DNA of 64,000 nucleotides, from the NCBI RefSeq assembly GCF_042186555.1, contig NC_133324.1, positions 221,141,145 to 221,205,144 of the forward strand, in the 5' to 3' direction. Positions 55,080 to 64,000 of this stretch are shown piece after piece. A model generated the notes under the pieces. The model was not told where the DNA came from. It made no database searches and worked only from the letters and a program-made list of their open reading frames with translations. The position numbers and the translations under genes are program-made. This DNA comes from Aquarana catesbeiana (lineage: Eukaryota; Chordata; Amphibia; Anura; Ranidae). Numbering within the stretch: position 1 is the first letter of the stretch; every line of letters begins with the position of its first letter.

Positions 55080-55800
55080 GCGGTACATGCTATATATGAT
55101 GTTCATATTGGTATAAGGAGTTTTGACAAACTAGTAAAATCCAAACAGACACTTGTCAATGGAATTTAATGATACATTTCTAGGGGGTAAAATTAGTTAT
55201 AGTTTTAACAATAGCCCTGGTTCTTGCCAGCTTTGGTATCGGGACAACTAGATAGCCCACAAGTGTGCTTCAACTTTAGTTTGGTATTAATGCGGATCTA
55301 CAGCTTATAAGGTGATTCCTCCTAATGCAAGAGTTTCATGTGTGCTGGTGAAACTCGTCCCAGCATCTTTTGTCACGGCCGATCGTGAGGATCTGATGGC
55401 CATAGAGAGAAGGTAAGAATGGCAGGGACAGCTAGAAGGGAATTGTTCACCAACCCCGACCAGGTCTGGGCATGGTTTCCTGCTTGTACACGGTAGGGGC
55501 TTGAGCTTATGAAATGATTGAACAATTTCTCATACATTGTGGATGGGATGTTTAATGTAACTGTTGAAGCTACAAGCAAGTTCCCACATGAATAACAGCA
55601 GATCAAGACCCGTCTATTAAAAGATGGCCCATGATTATCTGTTGGTAACCAAGGGGGGTTTCTGTGAATTCATAGGAAAAGACTGTTATACCTGGATCGG
55701 GTATACTAGTGACAAAGTTCAGGCCCATATGGATAAGGTTCAGATCCCTGTATGACAAAGCCAGAGCTATAGCTAGTGAAGGTTGGAAGTCCTTTTAAGG
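55080..55800 (+). pseudogene. ERV envelope remnant
   Basis: Located between the pol end and the polypurine tract, as env should be. The best landmark is at about 55653-55700, where a GGFCEFIGKDCY motif resembles the disulfide loop (Cys, six residues, Cys) of retroviral transmembrane subunits. The usual third Cys is not present. Frequent stops throughout; no intact surface or fusion region is visible. Confidence 0.5.
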
Positions 55801-56188
55801 TTCTGGGAATCTTTGGGGATTTTATTTTTTTATTTTTCAGCAGATCATGGTTGAAGGAGGTAGGGGTATATATACTCATGTTGTTTTGTTTCTATTCCTT
55901 CTATATGCCATGATGAGGTGCTACTGTTGCCTGATTGGAGGAGTGAACAGAGCCCGAGCAGATGACCACATCTTCCTCTGAGATGAGACGCCCCGAAGCC
56001 CAACCCACGTACAAGACACAGAGGATCCCAGACCGACCGGCCTTCATGTCCTCCTCTAAGTCATCCCCCCTGAAGAACAAAGTCTACAAGTTAAGCCGTG
56101 TTTTCCTTTTTATGGACTTAAGGACTGATTAAGAAGAAGATTAAGATACATCGAGGGACACATAGGAGCATATAACAAGAGGAGGAAA
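55801..56188 (+). other. ERV 3' non-coding part with polypurine tract
   Basis: No open frame. The purine-rich tract AAGAGGAGGAAA lies directly before the 3' LTR. Confidence 0.6.
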
Positions 56189-56638
56189 TGTTGTGGAAAT
56201 TTTATGAAGATGTATTTAATATGTATTGTCAAAGTGTATCCCAGTGTTAGTTCTCCTGCAGCCCGCCCATACATGCCCATAAGACTCCCCTAGTCATTAT
56301 TCATTGGTTGTTGTATAAACTCATCCTGTTGGAAGGATTTCCTGTGTTGACATTCATATCCTGTGAGGTCATATCCTGTTTGTCATTTCCCATGGAGGAA
56401 GCGATTGGCTGTTGGGGAGATCGCTTCGTGTTTGTCATTTGCTTTAGTTGTTTTTGAATAAAAGACCCAGTGCATTGCTCAGTGGAGGGCAGTCATGCTG
56501 AGATGAGGACGTAAGCTGTGGTCATGTCTGTTTACTTGGGGATATGTGGGAAATAGAGATATAGGTAAGATGCATTATACCATTAGACGAAATGGGCGCT
56601 TATTAGAGCAAAAGAGTATGGTGGGTTTTTCCACGACA
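56189..56638 (+). repeat. ERV 3' LTR, 450 bp
   Basis: Matches 38945-39849 apart from the ~475-bp block missing here and a short duplicated stretch CATATCCTGTTTGTCATTTC. The AATAAA signal is at about 56457-56462. Confidence 0.85.
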
Positions 56639-56642
56639 GTAT

Positions 56643-57022
56643 ACACTGTCACTGTACTAATGACACTGGCTGGAAAGGAGGTTAACATCTAGGGTGATCA
56701 AGGGGTTAAATGCATGCCTAACTATGTGTAACGTGTAAAGTGTGCTGCTTTTACTAATAAGTTTCTCATATCTGCTTTATAGGGATGAGAAATAGAGAGA
56801 TTGTTCTTTGTTGGTTGTCAACACAGAGCTCTGGGCTGTGATTGTACACATTCGTTCAGCAGGTCCTGGCTGTGAATCATTGTACTGTGTACAATCACAG
56901 TGGATGCTGGCTGGGGGTTGCCCATGCCCGCTCCCCAAACCTGGAAGTAGGCAGCGATATACGATGATGTCACTTTGCCTACACTGGCCGCAAATTGCTG
57001 CGGGCGGGCAGTCGAGAAGTGG
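56643..57022 (-). mobile_element. Family K repeat, right half of the ERV-split copy
   Basis: Resumes at ACACTGTCACTGTACTAATG and continues with ATGACACTGGCTGG to GGGCGGGCAGTCGAGAAGTGG next to TTAA (57023-57026). Together with 38530-38944 it makes one minus-oriented copy, which dates the ERV as the younger insertion. Confidence 0.8.
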
Positions 57023-57026
57023 TTAA

Positions 57027-57560
57027 TGCTTTTAAAATTTCAGTTAATACACATGATGTTACACAGTCACAAGATTTTTGGCAAAGTCAACAGTTATTTA
57101 TCTGTACTTGCATTGAGCATACTTGAATGTATAGGGAAACTAAACCCATCGATTTAACAGTTTCAAAAAATGGTTACATTCACAGTAAGTTGGCAGTTGA
57201 AGATCTGAAGGTTAAGAGGGCAGCTTCCTTGGCAAAAAATGATAGGAGGGTTTAGTTCCATTATTTTAAAAAATCATGTAGCCACTATTTCAAAGGACTG
57301 GTAGCTGCAATATATTTTTGTTCCTGAATTTATGCTTTAAAGCTGAACTGAATGTATTTTACAACAGACTGTGAGCAGGCAGTCGATTGTCACATAAGAG
57401 ACATGCAGTATCCCTTCTGTGATAAAATACATTTACAGTACATGCCTGCTCGCAGTTTTCTGCAACATGTAGACCGAGCTGCGCATGCACAACTCAGCTT
57501 ACATTGTCAGCATGGTCGCTGTGTGCTGAGATGACTGACTCCAGTGCATGTTACGTCATT
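57027..57560. other. No gene recognised
   Basis: About 530 bp. AAAGCTGAACTGAATG near 57340 is a worn MITE-like end. No open frame of interest. Confidence 0.35.
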
Positions 57561-58255
57561 CTACAGCCACCAGTGGAGATGACAAAGTCCAGAACCCGAG
57601 TCTTGTTGTAAAGTTGCTATATCCTGTTGTGAAGTTATTGCCATGCTTAGCTTTGTATTATCAGAAAACACTGAGATTAAACTATTTACACCACCCTTAA
57701 TAACATTTATGAACAAGTTAAACAGAATTAGTCCCAGTAAAGAACCTTGGGGTACCCCACTTACAACTGCAGACCATTCAGAAGATAAACTATTTATTAC
57801 CATCCTCTAGACATGTTCCTGTATCCAGTTTTCTATCCAGGTACATACACTATTGTTAATACCTCATTTTGTAAACTAGACAGTTATGGGGTACCAAATC
57901 AAATTCTGTGGTGAAATCCAAACACACCATATCCCCTGGCCTTCCTGTATCCAACTTACAACTCACCTCCTCATAAAATGCTAACAGGTTGGTCTGGCAA
58001 GAACGATCTTCTATAAATCCATATTGTTAACTACTAATGATACTATTGTCATCAGCAAATTCTTAGCTATGGTCTCTTATCATTCCATTCAATAGTTTAC
58101 ATACTAGTGACTTTAGGTTGACTGGTTTATAGTATCCAGGTATATATCTGAGTCCTTTCTTGAAGTAAGTTAGCTTTTCGCCAGCTGGTACCATTGCAGT
58201 CAGTAAGCTACCCTTAAAAATCAGGAATAATAACCGGTCCTGGAAACCAAACAAT
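57561..58255 (-). pseudogene. CR1 reverse transcriptase, central part
   Basis: The block at 58254-58063 encodes VPAGEKLTYFKKGLR and YKPVNLKSLVCKLLNGMIRD (RT motifs 1-2). The block at 57803-57561 encodes VVSGVPQGSLLGLILFNLFI and VFSDNTKLSMAI. The catalytic box is FSDN where active copies, including the one at 40192, have FADD, so it is dead. Frameshifts separate the blocks. Confidence 0.85.
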
Positions 58256-59271
58256 TCCCCAGAGTGCGATTGGTCCCAAGTTTGCTGCTCTAGTTAAGAG
58301 GGATCTGATCCGGGAAACTCATTTCTCCCATGAAAATAAGCCTATGAACAAAGTAACCATCCAAGCCAGGTATGAATTTGAATTGGGCTTTATATGCTGT
58401 AAGCAACGGGGCCTCATCTATGATCTGTTTTACACCCCAATCAGACCTTATTGCCACGCACGTCTCTGTCTAGATAAAATGCCACTGAGACGTACTATCT
58501 CCCTTTCTTACTCTATGCTGACTTGCAACAGCTTTACCATTATTTCCCAAGAGTACAATCAACCTCCAAAAGACTGAATACTTCTCTTTGCCCACAAAGC
58601 TTCCATAGCTAACGCTTACCAAGAGAAAATAATACAAAATTATAACACGTTGGTATAAAACGCCACAACTCTTACACACAATCGACCCCCGTATACTGTC
58701 TCTCTGCTGGAGATGTCAACAGTTAGAGGGTACCTTACTACATATATTCTGGGGAATACCCACAATTGCAGTAACCACTATGATCCATAAGATGGCGGAT
58801 GTGTCTCTTGCGTGGGACCTAGCAGCATGCCTATTACATGTTACCCCAATGTTGGTAAAGCCATACAAAAATCTGGACCCCTTGGTTTATCTATAGAGAC
58901 CCTTAGACTACATGAACCGGATGTATAATAAGCTTCCTTTGGGTAACGGGCCACAGGCTTTACCCTACTTTCTACCTCCCCCCCCCCCTTTTTCTTTCTT
59001 TTTTTTCTCCTACTCCCCTCTTGACTCCCTATCAGAAAAAAACAGAAAATAGGAGAGGAAGCACTGGTTACCCAGGTATCATACAGTTTGTATTTCTTAT
59101 TACTCATTGCTTGGATCACATAGTGTATGACTTGTCACTTGTTGTTGACAATCTACTGTATGTAAACTCTTGACTGACATTTGAATCATATGCTACCATG
59201 TTAATGTTATTTTTTTGTAATAAATTGCCCTACCCCGATGCCATTAAAAAATAAAGAATTTATACAAAAAA
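58240..59271 (+). mobile_element. L1/Tx1-like LINE, 5' truncated
   Basis: The carboxy end of ORF2 can be read near 58690-58755 (LCWRCQQLEGTLLHIFW), the Cys/His motif typical of L1-type proteins. The tail ends ATGCCATTAAAAAATAAAGA followed by AAAAAAAA at 59271. Left AGGAATAAT..GGTCC (about 58220-58237) and right AGGAATAATGGTCC (59273-59286) are the target duplication, and the CR1 sequence continues on either side. Confidence 0.75.
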
Positions 59272-59939
59272 AAGAGGAATAATGGTCCGACTATAACTTG
59301 GCTAAGTTCTTTAAGTAGTCTCAGGTGTAAGCCATCCTGGTCCTGGTGATTTATTGACCAGAATTTTTTCAAGTCTTTTTAGAACATTGGCTTCTGTGAG
59401 CCACATTCCATGTTGCATTACTAACAATACTGTCCTGTTTATTATATGCTTCAATTTCCTATTTAACAACTGAGGAGAAGAATGTATTTAACATAGTTGG
59501 TTATTCTTTGTCACTGAGGATGAGTTCGATGTTCGGGTCGAACATAAGTTCGACTTGAACATTGGGTGTTTGCCGGTTCACCAAACAGCAAACATTATGG
59601 GACGTTCACGGAAAATTTTAGTGCCATGGAATGCCCCATGATGCAATGTGAGATAGCAGTGCATTGCTGTATGATGATTGACAATCACAGTGTGCTCTGC
59701 TAAGAGAGCCATAATTGGCCAAAAGCAGGGTACCTTTGGCCAATCATAGCTCAGGGGGACTAAGTCCACGCCCCACATATGTATATATATATATATATAT
59801 ATTCTGCATTTAGCATAGACTATATATTCCGTGTTTACTCGATATTCAGTCAGTGCAGGCGGTGTATTAATATATATATATATATATACAGTCTCGTATA
59901 TATATACTCTGCATCCAGTGTAGCCTATATCTACAGTGA

Positions 59940-60540
59940 ATTCTGTGGTGCACTGTTTCTAATACACTTAATACACTTACAGGTTTCTACTACACTTCTG
60001 GTGGTGTACACAATACAGTGCAGCTGTAGTACAGTTTCTAATACAGTGCAGACGGTGTACACAGTATCTAATACAGTGTGTACAGTTTCTACTACACTTC
60101 TGGTGGTGTACACAGTATACAATACAGTGCAGCCATTGTACAGTTGCTAATACAATGCAGTTGGTGTACACAGTATCTAATACAGTGTGTACAGTTTCTA
60201 CTACACTTCTGGTGGTGTACACAATACAGTGCAGCCGTAGTACCGTTTCTACTACTTTTCTGGTGGTGTACACGGTATCTAATACAGTGTGTACAGTTTC
60301 TACTACACGTCTAATGGTGTACACAGTATACAATACAGTGCAGGCGGTGTATACATGATCTAATACAGTGTGTACAGTTTCTACTACACTTTTGGTGGTG
60401 TACACAGTACACAATACAGTGCAGCGGTAGTAAAGTTTCTAATACAGTGCAGGCAGTGTACAAAGTGTCTAATACAGTGTGTACAGTTTCTAATACACTT
60501 CAGGCAGTGTACACAGTATCTAATACAGTATAGTGTGGTG
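59940..60540 (+). repeat. hAT 5' tandem array
   Basis: About a dozen degenerate units of TACAGTTTCTAATACACTTC then GGTGTACACAGTATCTAATA, 40-60 bp each. TA microsatellites lie just before it at 59778-59802 and 59868-59889. Frames of up to 145 codons across it are repeat artefacts. Confidence 0.9.
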
Positions 60541-60561
60541 TTGCGAAACAAAAGATAAATC

Positions 60562-61232
60562 ATGTCCACAAGGCCACCAAGGAGAGGCAGATGCTCACAG
60601 GCCACTAAAAGAGGGCACACAGCCTCTGTGTCTACAGTCAACAGTGGTGGTCGTGGACATGGTGCATCCGCTGCAGGTGGCAGTGGGGCACACGTGTCCT
60701 TTTTTTCTGCTGCTGGCCATGTTATTAAGTCAGAACATGCAGAAAAGTTGGTGGAGTGGATAACAAAGCTGTCCTCATCCTCCTCATCCTCCGTCTCTGA
60801 GGCTCAGAGTAGTTTGCCTTCCAATGCAGCATGCTGGTTCCCAGGTTGAGGAAGGGAGTAACGTGAGCCTAGAGAGAGGGGATGAGAGGGACAAGAAACT
60901 GGCAGTCATGTTCCCCCAGCTGCAGCATACTGCCAAGTTTGCAGGACTTCCCTACCTCTCAAGGCCCCCTTTATCCAGATAGCATTCCTGCGGGCCCACT
61001 ACACACACAGGATGAAGAAGAGGAGGAGGATTGTGTCAGCATGGATGTAGAGGATAACACTCAGCAACAGCCTTCAAGGGATGGTTTTCAGTCCCCAGAA
61101 ACCCAAGGAGTTGTACGTGACTAGGAGGAGGTAGTTACGGATTATGTGATCCTAAGTGACCCCGAGGACTCAGGATTGAATGCCTCTGCAAACTTATGCT
61201 GCATGGCCTCCCTGATTCTGCAAAGCTTGTGA
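60562..61232 (+). pseudogene. hAT transposase amino end, decayed
   Basis: MSTRPPRRGRCSQATKRGHT at 60562 begins a 95-codon frame that includes HVIKSEHAEKLVEWITKLSS and a Ser run, ending at a stop at 60847. The next few hundred bases continue the homology to copy 1 (PQLQHTAKFA-like) but with stops, and an acidic stretch (DEEEEEDC near 61020) in another frame. The zinc-finger and catalytic middle part, present at 6900-8090 of copy 1, is deleted. Confidence 0.7.
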
Positions 61233-61877
61233 AATGGCCATAGGATTCGTGGCATCAAGGAGAGGGATCGTTACTCACTGGCAACCCTTCTTGATCCACG
61301 TTACAAGGGTAAGGTTGCAGAACTCTTCCTGCCTTCGCAGAGGGAGCAGAGGATGAAACATCTTCAGGAGGCCTTGAAGAAAGGATTGTGCAACGCATTT
61401 CCAGACCCTAGGAGGTTACAATTTCCTGGTGCTGGACAATGTGTTGCAAAGGCTTTGTTCAGTCAGAGGAAGAGCGGTGGAGAAGGTGGCCGGCTGACCG
61501 ATGCCTTTAAACAATTTTTCAGTCCTCAGTGCCGAGGTCTGATCTGCTCAAGCAACCATCTCCAGCGTCTGCATTACATGGTGCAGGAATATCTAGGGGC
61601 AAGAGCAGATTTGCAGACCTTTCCAACAGAGCATCCACTGGGTTACTGGGTCTTGAGGATGGACCACTGGCCAGAACTTGCTGAATATGCAATTGAGCTC
61701 CTGGTCTGTCCTGCATCCAGCATGCTTTCTGAACGCACATTCAGTGCTGCTGGAGGGTTTGTAAAGGGTCAAAGAGTGCGCCTGTCCACAGACTCCGTTG
61801 ATAGGCTCAGATTCATAAATGTGAAACAGTCTTGGATCAGCAGCTATCAAGCACCTGATGCTGATGTAACTGATTGA
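61233..61877 (+). pseudogene. hAT transposase carboxy end with dimerisation domain
   Basis: Open from 61233 for 214 codons; the first ATG, at 61353, is internal. It begins IKERDRYSLATLLDPRYKGK, the usual hAT block after the insertion domain, and then has Lys/Glu-rich helices. From about 61600 comes the hAT dimerisation domain: HPLGYWVLRMDHWPELAEYA, LLVCPASSMLSERTFSAAGG and RVRLSTDSVDRLRFINVKQS. The SERTFSAAG motif is the signature of the family. The catalytic centre is missing, so it is not an active enzyme. Confidence 0.88.
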
Positions 61878-61975
61878 GTTTGCTATGGATGTGGGATCCC
61901 TTGAAGACTGCCTATGCTGACTATCCTATCCCCCCTCAATCTTGATGATGCAAGCTTCCAACAATATTTTTTATT

Positions 61976-62420
61976 TAGGGCACCACCACCACCCAAGGCC
62001 CAAGTTTTCTGCCCCTGTTTAACAGGGGCATGTAATTACAATTTTTGATATAATATTTCAACACAGGGCCCATTCCTGCGCCAAACAAGAGTAACTGTGA
62101 GGGCTTACAGTGTTGTGGCACCATCATCACCACTCAAGGCCCAATTTTTCTGCCCCTGTTTAACAGGGGCATGTAATTACAATTTTTGATATAATATTTC
62201 AATGCAGGGCCTGTTCCTGCACCCAACAAGAGTAACTGTGAGGGCTTACAGTGTTGTGGCACCACCACCGCAATCAAAGGCCCAATTTTTCTGCCCCTGT
62301 TTAACAGGGGCATGTAATTACAATTCTTGATATAATATTTCACAGCAGGGCCCGGTCCTGCGACCAACAAGTAACTGTGAGGGCTTACAGTGTTCTGGTA
62401 CCACCAACATCTAAGGCCCA
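61976..62420 (+). repeat. hAT 3' tandem array, three to four units
   Basis: Same ~137-bp unit as 8093-9090, with the TGCCCCTGTTTAACAGGGGC hairpin in three units and CCAACAAGAGTAACTGTGAG joints. Confidence 0.9.
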
Positions 62421-62483
62421 ATTTTCTGCAGGGTATATAAGGCAGGCTGTATAGTATATATACTGCTGTTCAGAGTATATAGT

Positions 62484-62600
62484 GCCTGGAGGCCCCCACG
62501 CATTTTTTTTTTTAATTTGGGTGCGGGGTTCCCCTTAATATCCATATCAGACCTGAAGGGCCTGGTATGGATTTTGGGGGGGACATCCACGCCATTTTTT
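62484..62600 (+). repeat. G-rich hairpin module, copy 5
   Basis: GCGGGGTTCCCCTTAATATCC then CTGGTATGGATTTTGGGGGG between T runs, as at 9160-9345 in copy 1, so this module belongs to the hAT family here. Confidence 0.75.
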
Positions 62601-62990
62601 TTTTGTATTTTTGGTATTTTTATCTATATTGCCAGGATCCGACAATATATTACAGCCGCAAGCAGTTTTAAATTACATTTTTTCCTTTAGAAATGTCATT
62701 TTGCTGTGGCACTGTTATAAACATGGGAAAGATGCACTACTTTACAGGCATTCTAAGGACACCCCCCAGTACAATATTTAAAGGAATATTTAATTTTATT
62801 GTTTCACTTTAAACTTTATTAAAATCACTGCTCCCGAAAAAACTGCCATTTTGAAAACTTTTTTTTGCATTGATACATGTCTCTTGGGGCAGGACGTGGG
62901 TCCCCAAACACTTTTTATGGCAATAACTTGCATATAAGCCTTTAAAATGAGCAGTTTTGATTTTTCATGTTCGTGTCCTATAGACTTTAA

Positions 62991-64000
62991 CACAAAGCAG
63001 TTCCTCACATAAGTCTTTCCACATTAACCATGGGTGTTGCAGGAAGCTGATACATCTGTATGAATAGATGACTATTATCCAGTATCAAAATGGATCAATT
63101 GCTTATCAAAACTATCCCATTCTCTGTGGAGAAACAAAATGGGTTCAACACACTTCAATATAAGTTGTCTAACTTTCAATCAATAATACTTAAATAATAA
63201 AACAAAGAGCAACAGAAGTTCTAATGGTGGTTAATCATAGATCAACAAGGGTACACGTTGTCAGTATGCAGATAGTGACAGAGGCAGAAGCAAGGCAGAG
63301 CAAACAAAACTTGAGTTGATTGTCTGAAGCCCATGCATAGGTCGTTATAAATGGATAGATGAATTTAGTGTCAGTAGCTTAAAAGTGCTGTAAAATTGAT
63401 GTAGACTCCCAAAGGGATAGTTCCACTTAGATCAGTACTGACATTGTATAAAATCAGTTATCATTCTCTAGTCAATCACTCAGTAGCCATACACAAAGCA
63501 GTGGTAATACAACAAACTCTGCCAGTATATCATGCAGAAGATATGTACCAAGTAGCAGAGTTCATACAAACATAGCTTCTAGGTTAATGCAACCACATTT
63601 CACAGCTCTCATGTCGACAAATCCTGCAGTTATGCATCCAGCTAAGGGCTTACCTCCCGTTTCTGTGCGGATCCTTGCTTGTGGTGGTAATGCTTTTCTC
63701 CCACAGAAAGTCCGCTGTTCCTGATATATGCTCACGGTATGTTCTAGCAATTGCTATCCATTTCATTGCCTGCATAGTCTATCCCTTAATGGCTATAGCA
63801 TCATCATTCTTATGAGAACTAGTGAGAAAGTGACTTAGTGACATCAGTGCATTTCACAGTTTATTATGCATCGTGGAGTTAAGCTACTTCTGTTCACTGA
63901 GTAACCTGTCTATTTACCTTGTTTTTTTTAACTCGGTTAATTTTTGTCTATATAGTGTTCAGTGAACCTATACAATATTTATAGCTGCTGCTCTCTTATT
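62991..64000. other. No gene recognised
   Basis: The last kilobase shows no repeat I can name and no open frame above about 60 codons. Confidence 0.35.

Larger units (their letters stand above)
38945..56638 (+). mobile_element. Endogenous retrovirus (gamma/epsilon-like), heavily nested
   Basis: Bounded by LTRs at 38945-39849 and 56189-56638. Both LTRs start TGTTRTGG and end in CA, and the provirus is flanked by the 4-bp duplication GTAT (38941-38944 and 56639-56642). A purine tract AAGAGGAGGAAA (about 56177-56188) precedes the 3' LTR. Recognisable coding remnants are only the RNase H start, the integrase carboxy end and part of the envelope transmembrane region. Most of the 17.7 kb is later insertions: CR1, PLE, Tc1, MITEs and a palindromic PLE-like element. 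It cannot encode virus proteins. Confidence 0.85.
57561..59515 (-). mobile_element. CR1 LINE fragment, minus strand, split by L1-like insertion
   Basis: Two RT pieces, 59515-59272 and 58239-57561, belong to one CR1 copy and are separated by the plus-strand LINE at 58240-59271. Neither a 5' nor a 3' CR1 end is present. The hAT copy 2 begins right after 59515. Confidence 0.8.
59519..62990 (+). mobile_element. hAT element copy 2, 3' truncated
   Basis: Same family as 2213-9764. The left end near 59519 reads GGATGAGTTCGATGTTCGGG, comparable with the inverted right end of copy 1 (GGGATAAGCCGAACACC). It has the 5' array (59940-60540), the amino end of the transposase, an internal deletion, the carboxy end with the dimerisation domain (61233-61877), the 3' array (61976-62420) and the G-rich module. 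Similarity to copy 1 stops at about 62990, before the right terminal repeat. Confidence 0.8.

Noticed and set aside
55080..56188. Functional retroviral envelope gene
   Set aside because: Stops and frameshifts are dense and only a short transmembrane-subunit-like motif is recognisable.

Overview
This window looks like vertebrate nuclear DNA made almost entirely of transposable elements. The mixture points to an anuran amphibian, most likely a ranid frog: CR1, L2 and L1-like LINEs, two Penelope-like elements (PLEs), a chromodomain Ty3/gypsy element, a gamma/epsilon-like endogenous retrovirus (ERV), three or more Tc1 elements, hAT elements full of minisatellites, TTAA-targeting (Kolobok/T2-like) repeats and Harbinger-like MITEs. 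The organism call is inference from repeat families. I found no convincing host exon, tRNA, rRNA or CRISPR array.

Layout. 1-2350: a Tc1 end and its flank, present twice as a ~1.02 kb-offset duplication. 2213-9764: a decayed hAT element split by a minus-strand gypsy element (2691-6567). 9988-10786: hAT MITE with 8-bp target duplication. 12004-14220: a TTAA repeat holding two more TTAA elements. 15474-16396: another TTAA element. 16441-17459: LINE 3' end holding a hAT MITE. 18056-21207: a 3.15-kb hAT element with three unrelated minisatellites. 21885-28480: MITE mosaics, PLE-like untranslated fragments, a Tc1 end and a Harbinger-type MITE. 29790-32280: a MITE and an L2 LINE. 33450-38530: Tc1 end, TA-flanked MITE, a T2-like MITE cut by a perfect solo LTR, and a minus-strand PLE.

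38530-57022 is one nested structure. A TTAA-type repeat was split by an ERV whose LTRs (38945-39849 and 56189-56638) are flanked by the 4-bp duplication GTAT. The ERV interior later received a CR1 LINE, a large PLE (itself carrying a Tc1, a TA MITE and a TTAA element), another MITE, and a 1.8-kb palindromic PLE-like insertion with a 17-bp target duplication. 57561-59515 is a minus-strand CR1 cut by an L1-like LINE. 59519-62990 is a second copy of the hAT family of 2213-9764, and it retains the transposase end that the first copy lacks.

Every mobile-element gene seen here is broken by frameshift, stop, deletion or loss of a catalytic residue. The best preserved are a 300-codon CR1 reverse-transcriptase fragment, a 358-codon PLE reverse-transcriptase block and a Tc1 transposase with one frameshift and one stop. 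The most interesting signals are the palindromic PLE-like insertion with hammerhead-ribozyme-like motifs at its centre, the repeated capture of minisatellites by DNA transposons, and a G-rich hairpin module shared by otherwise different elements. I did not find a clear new gene system.
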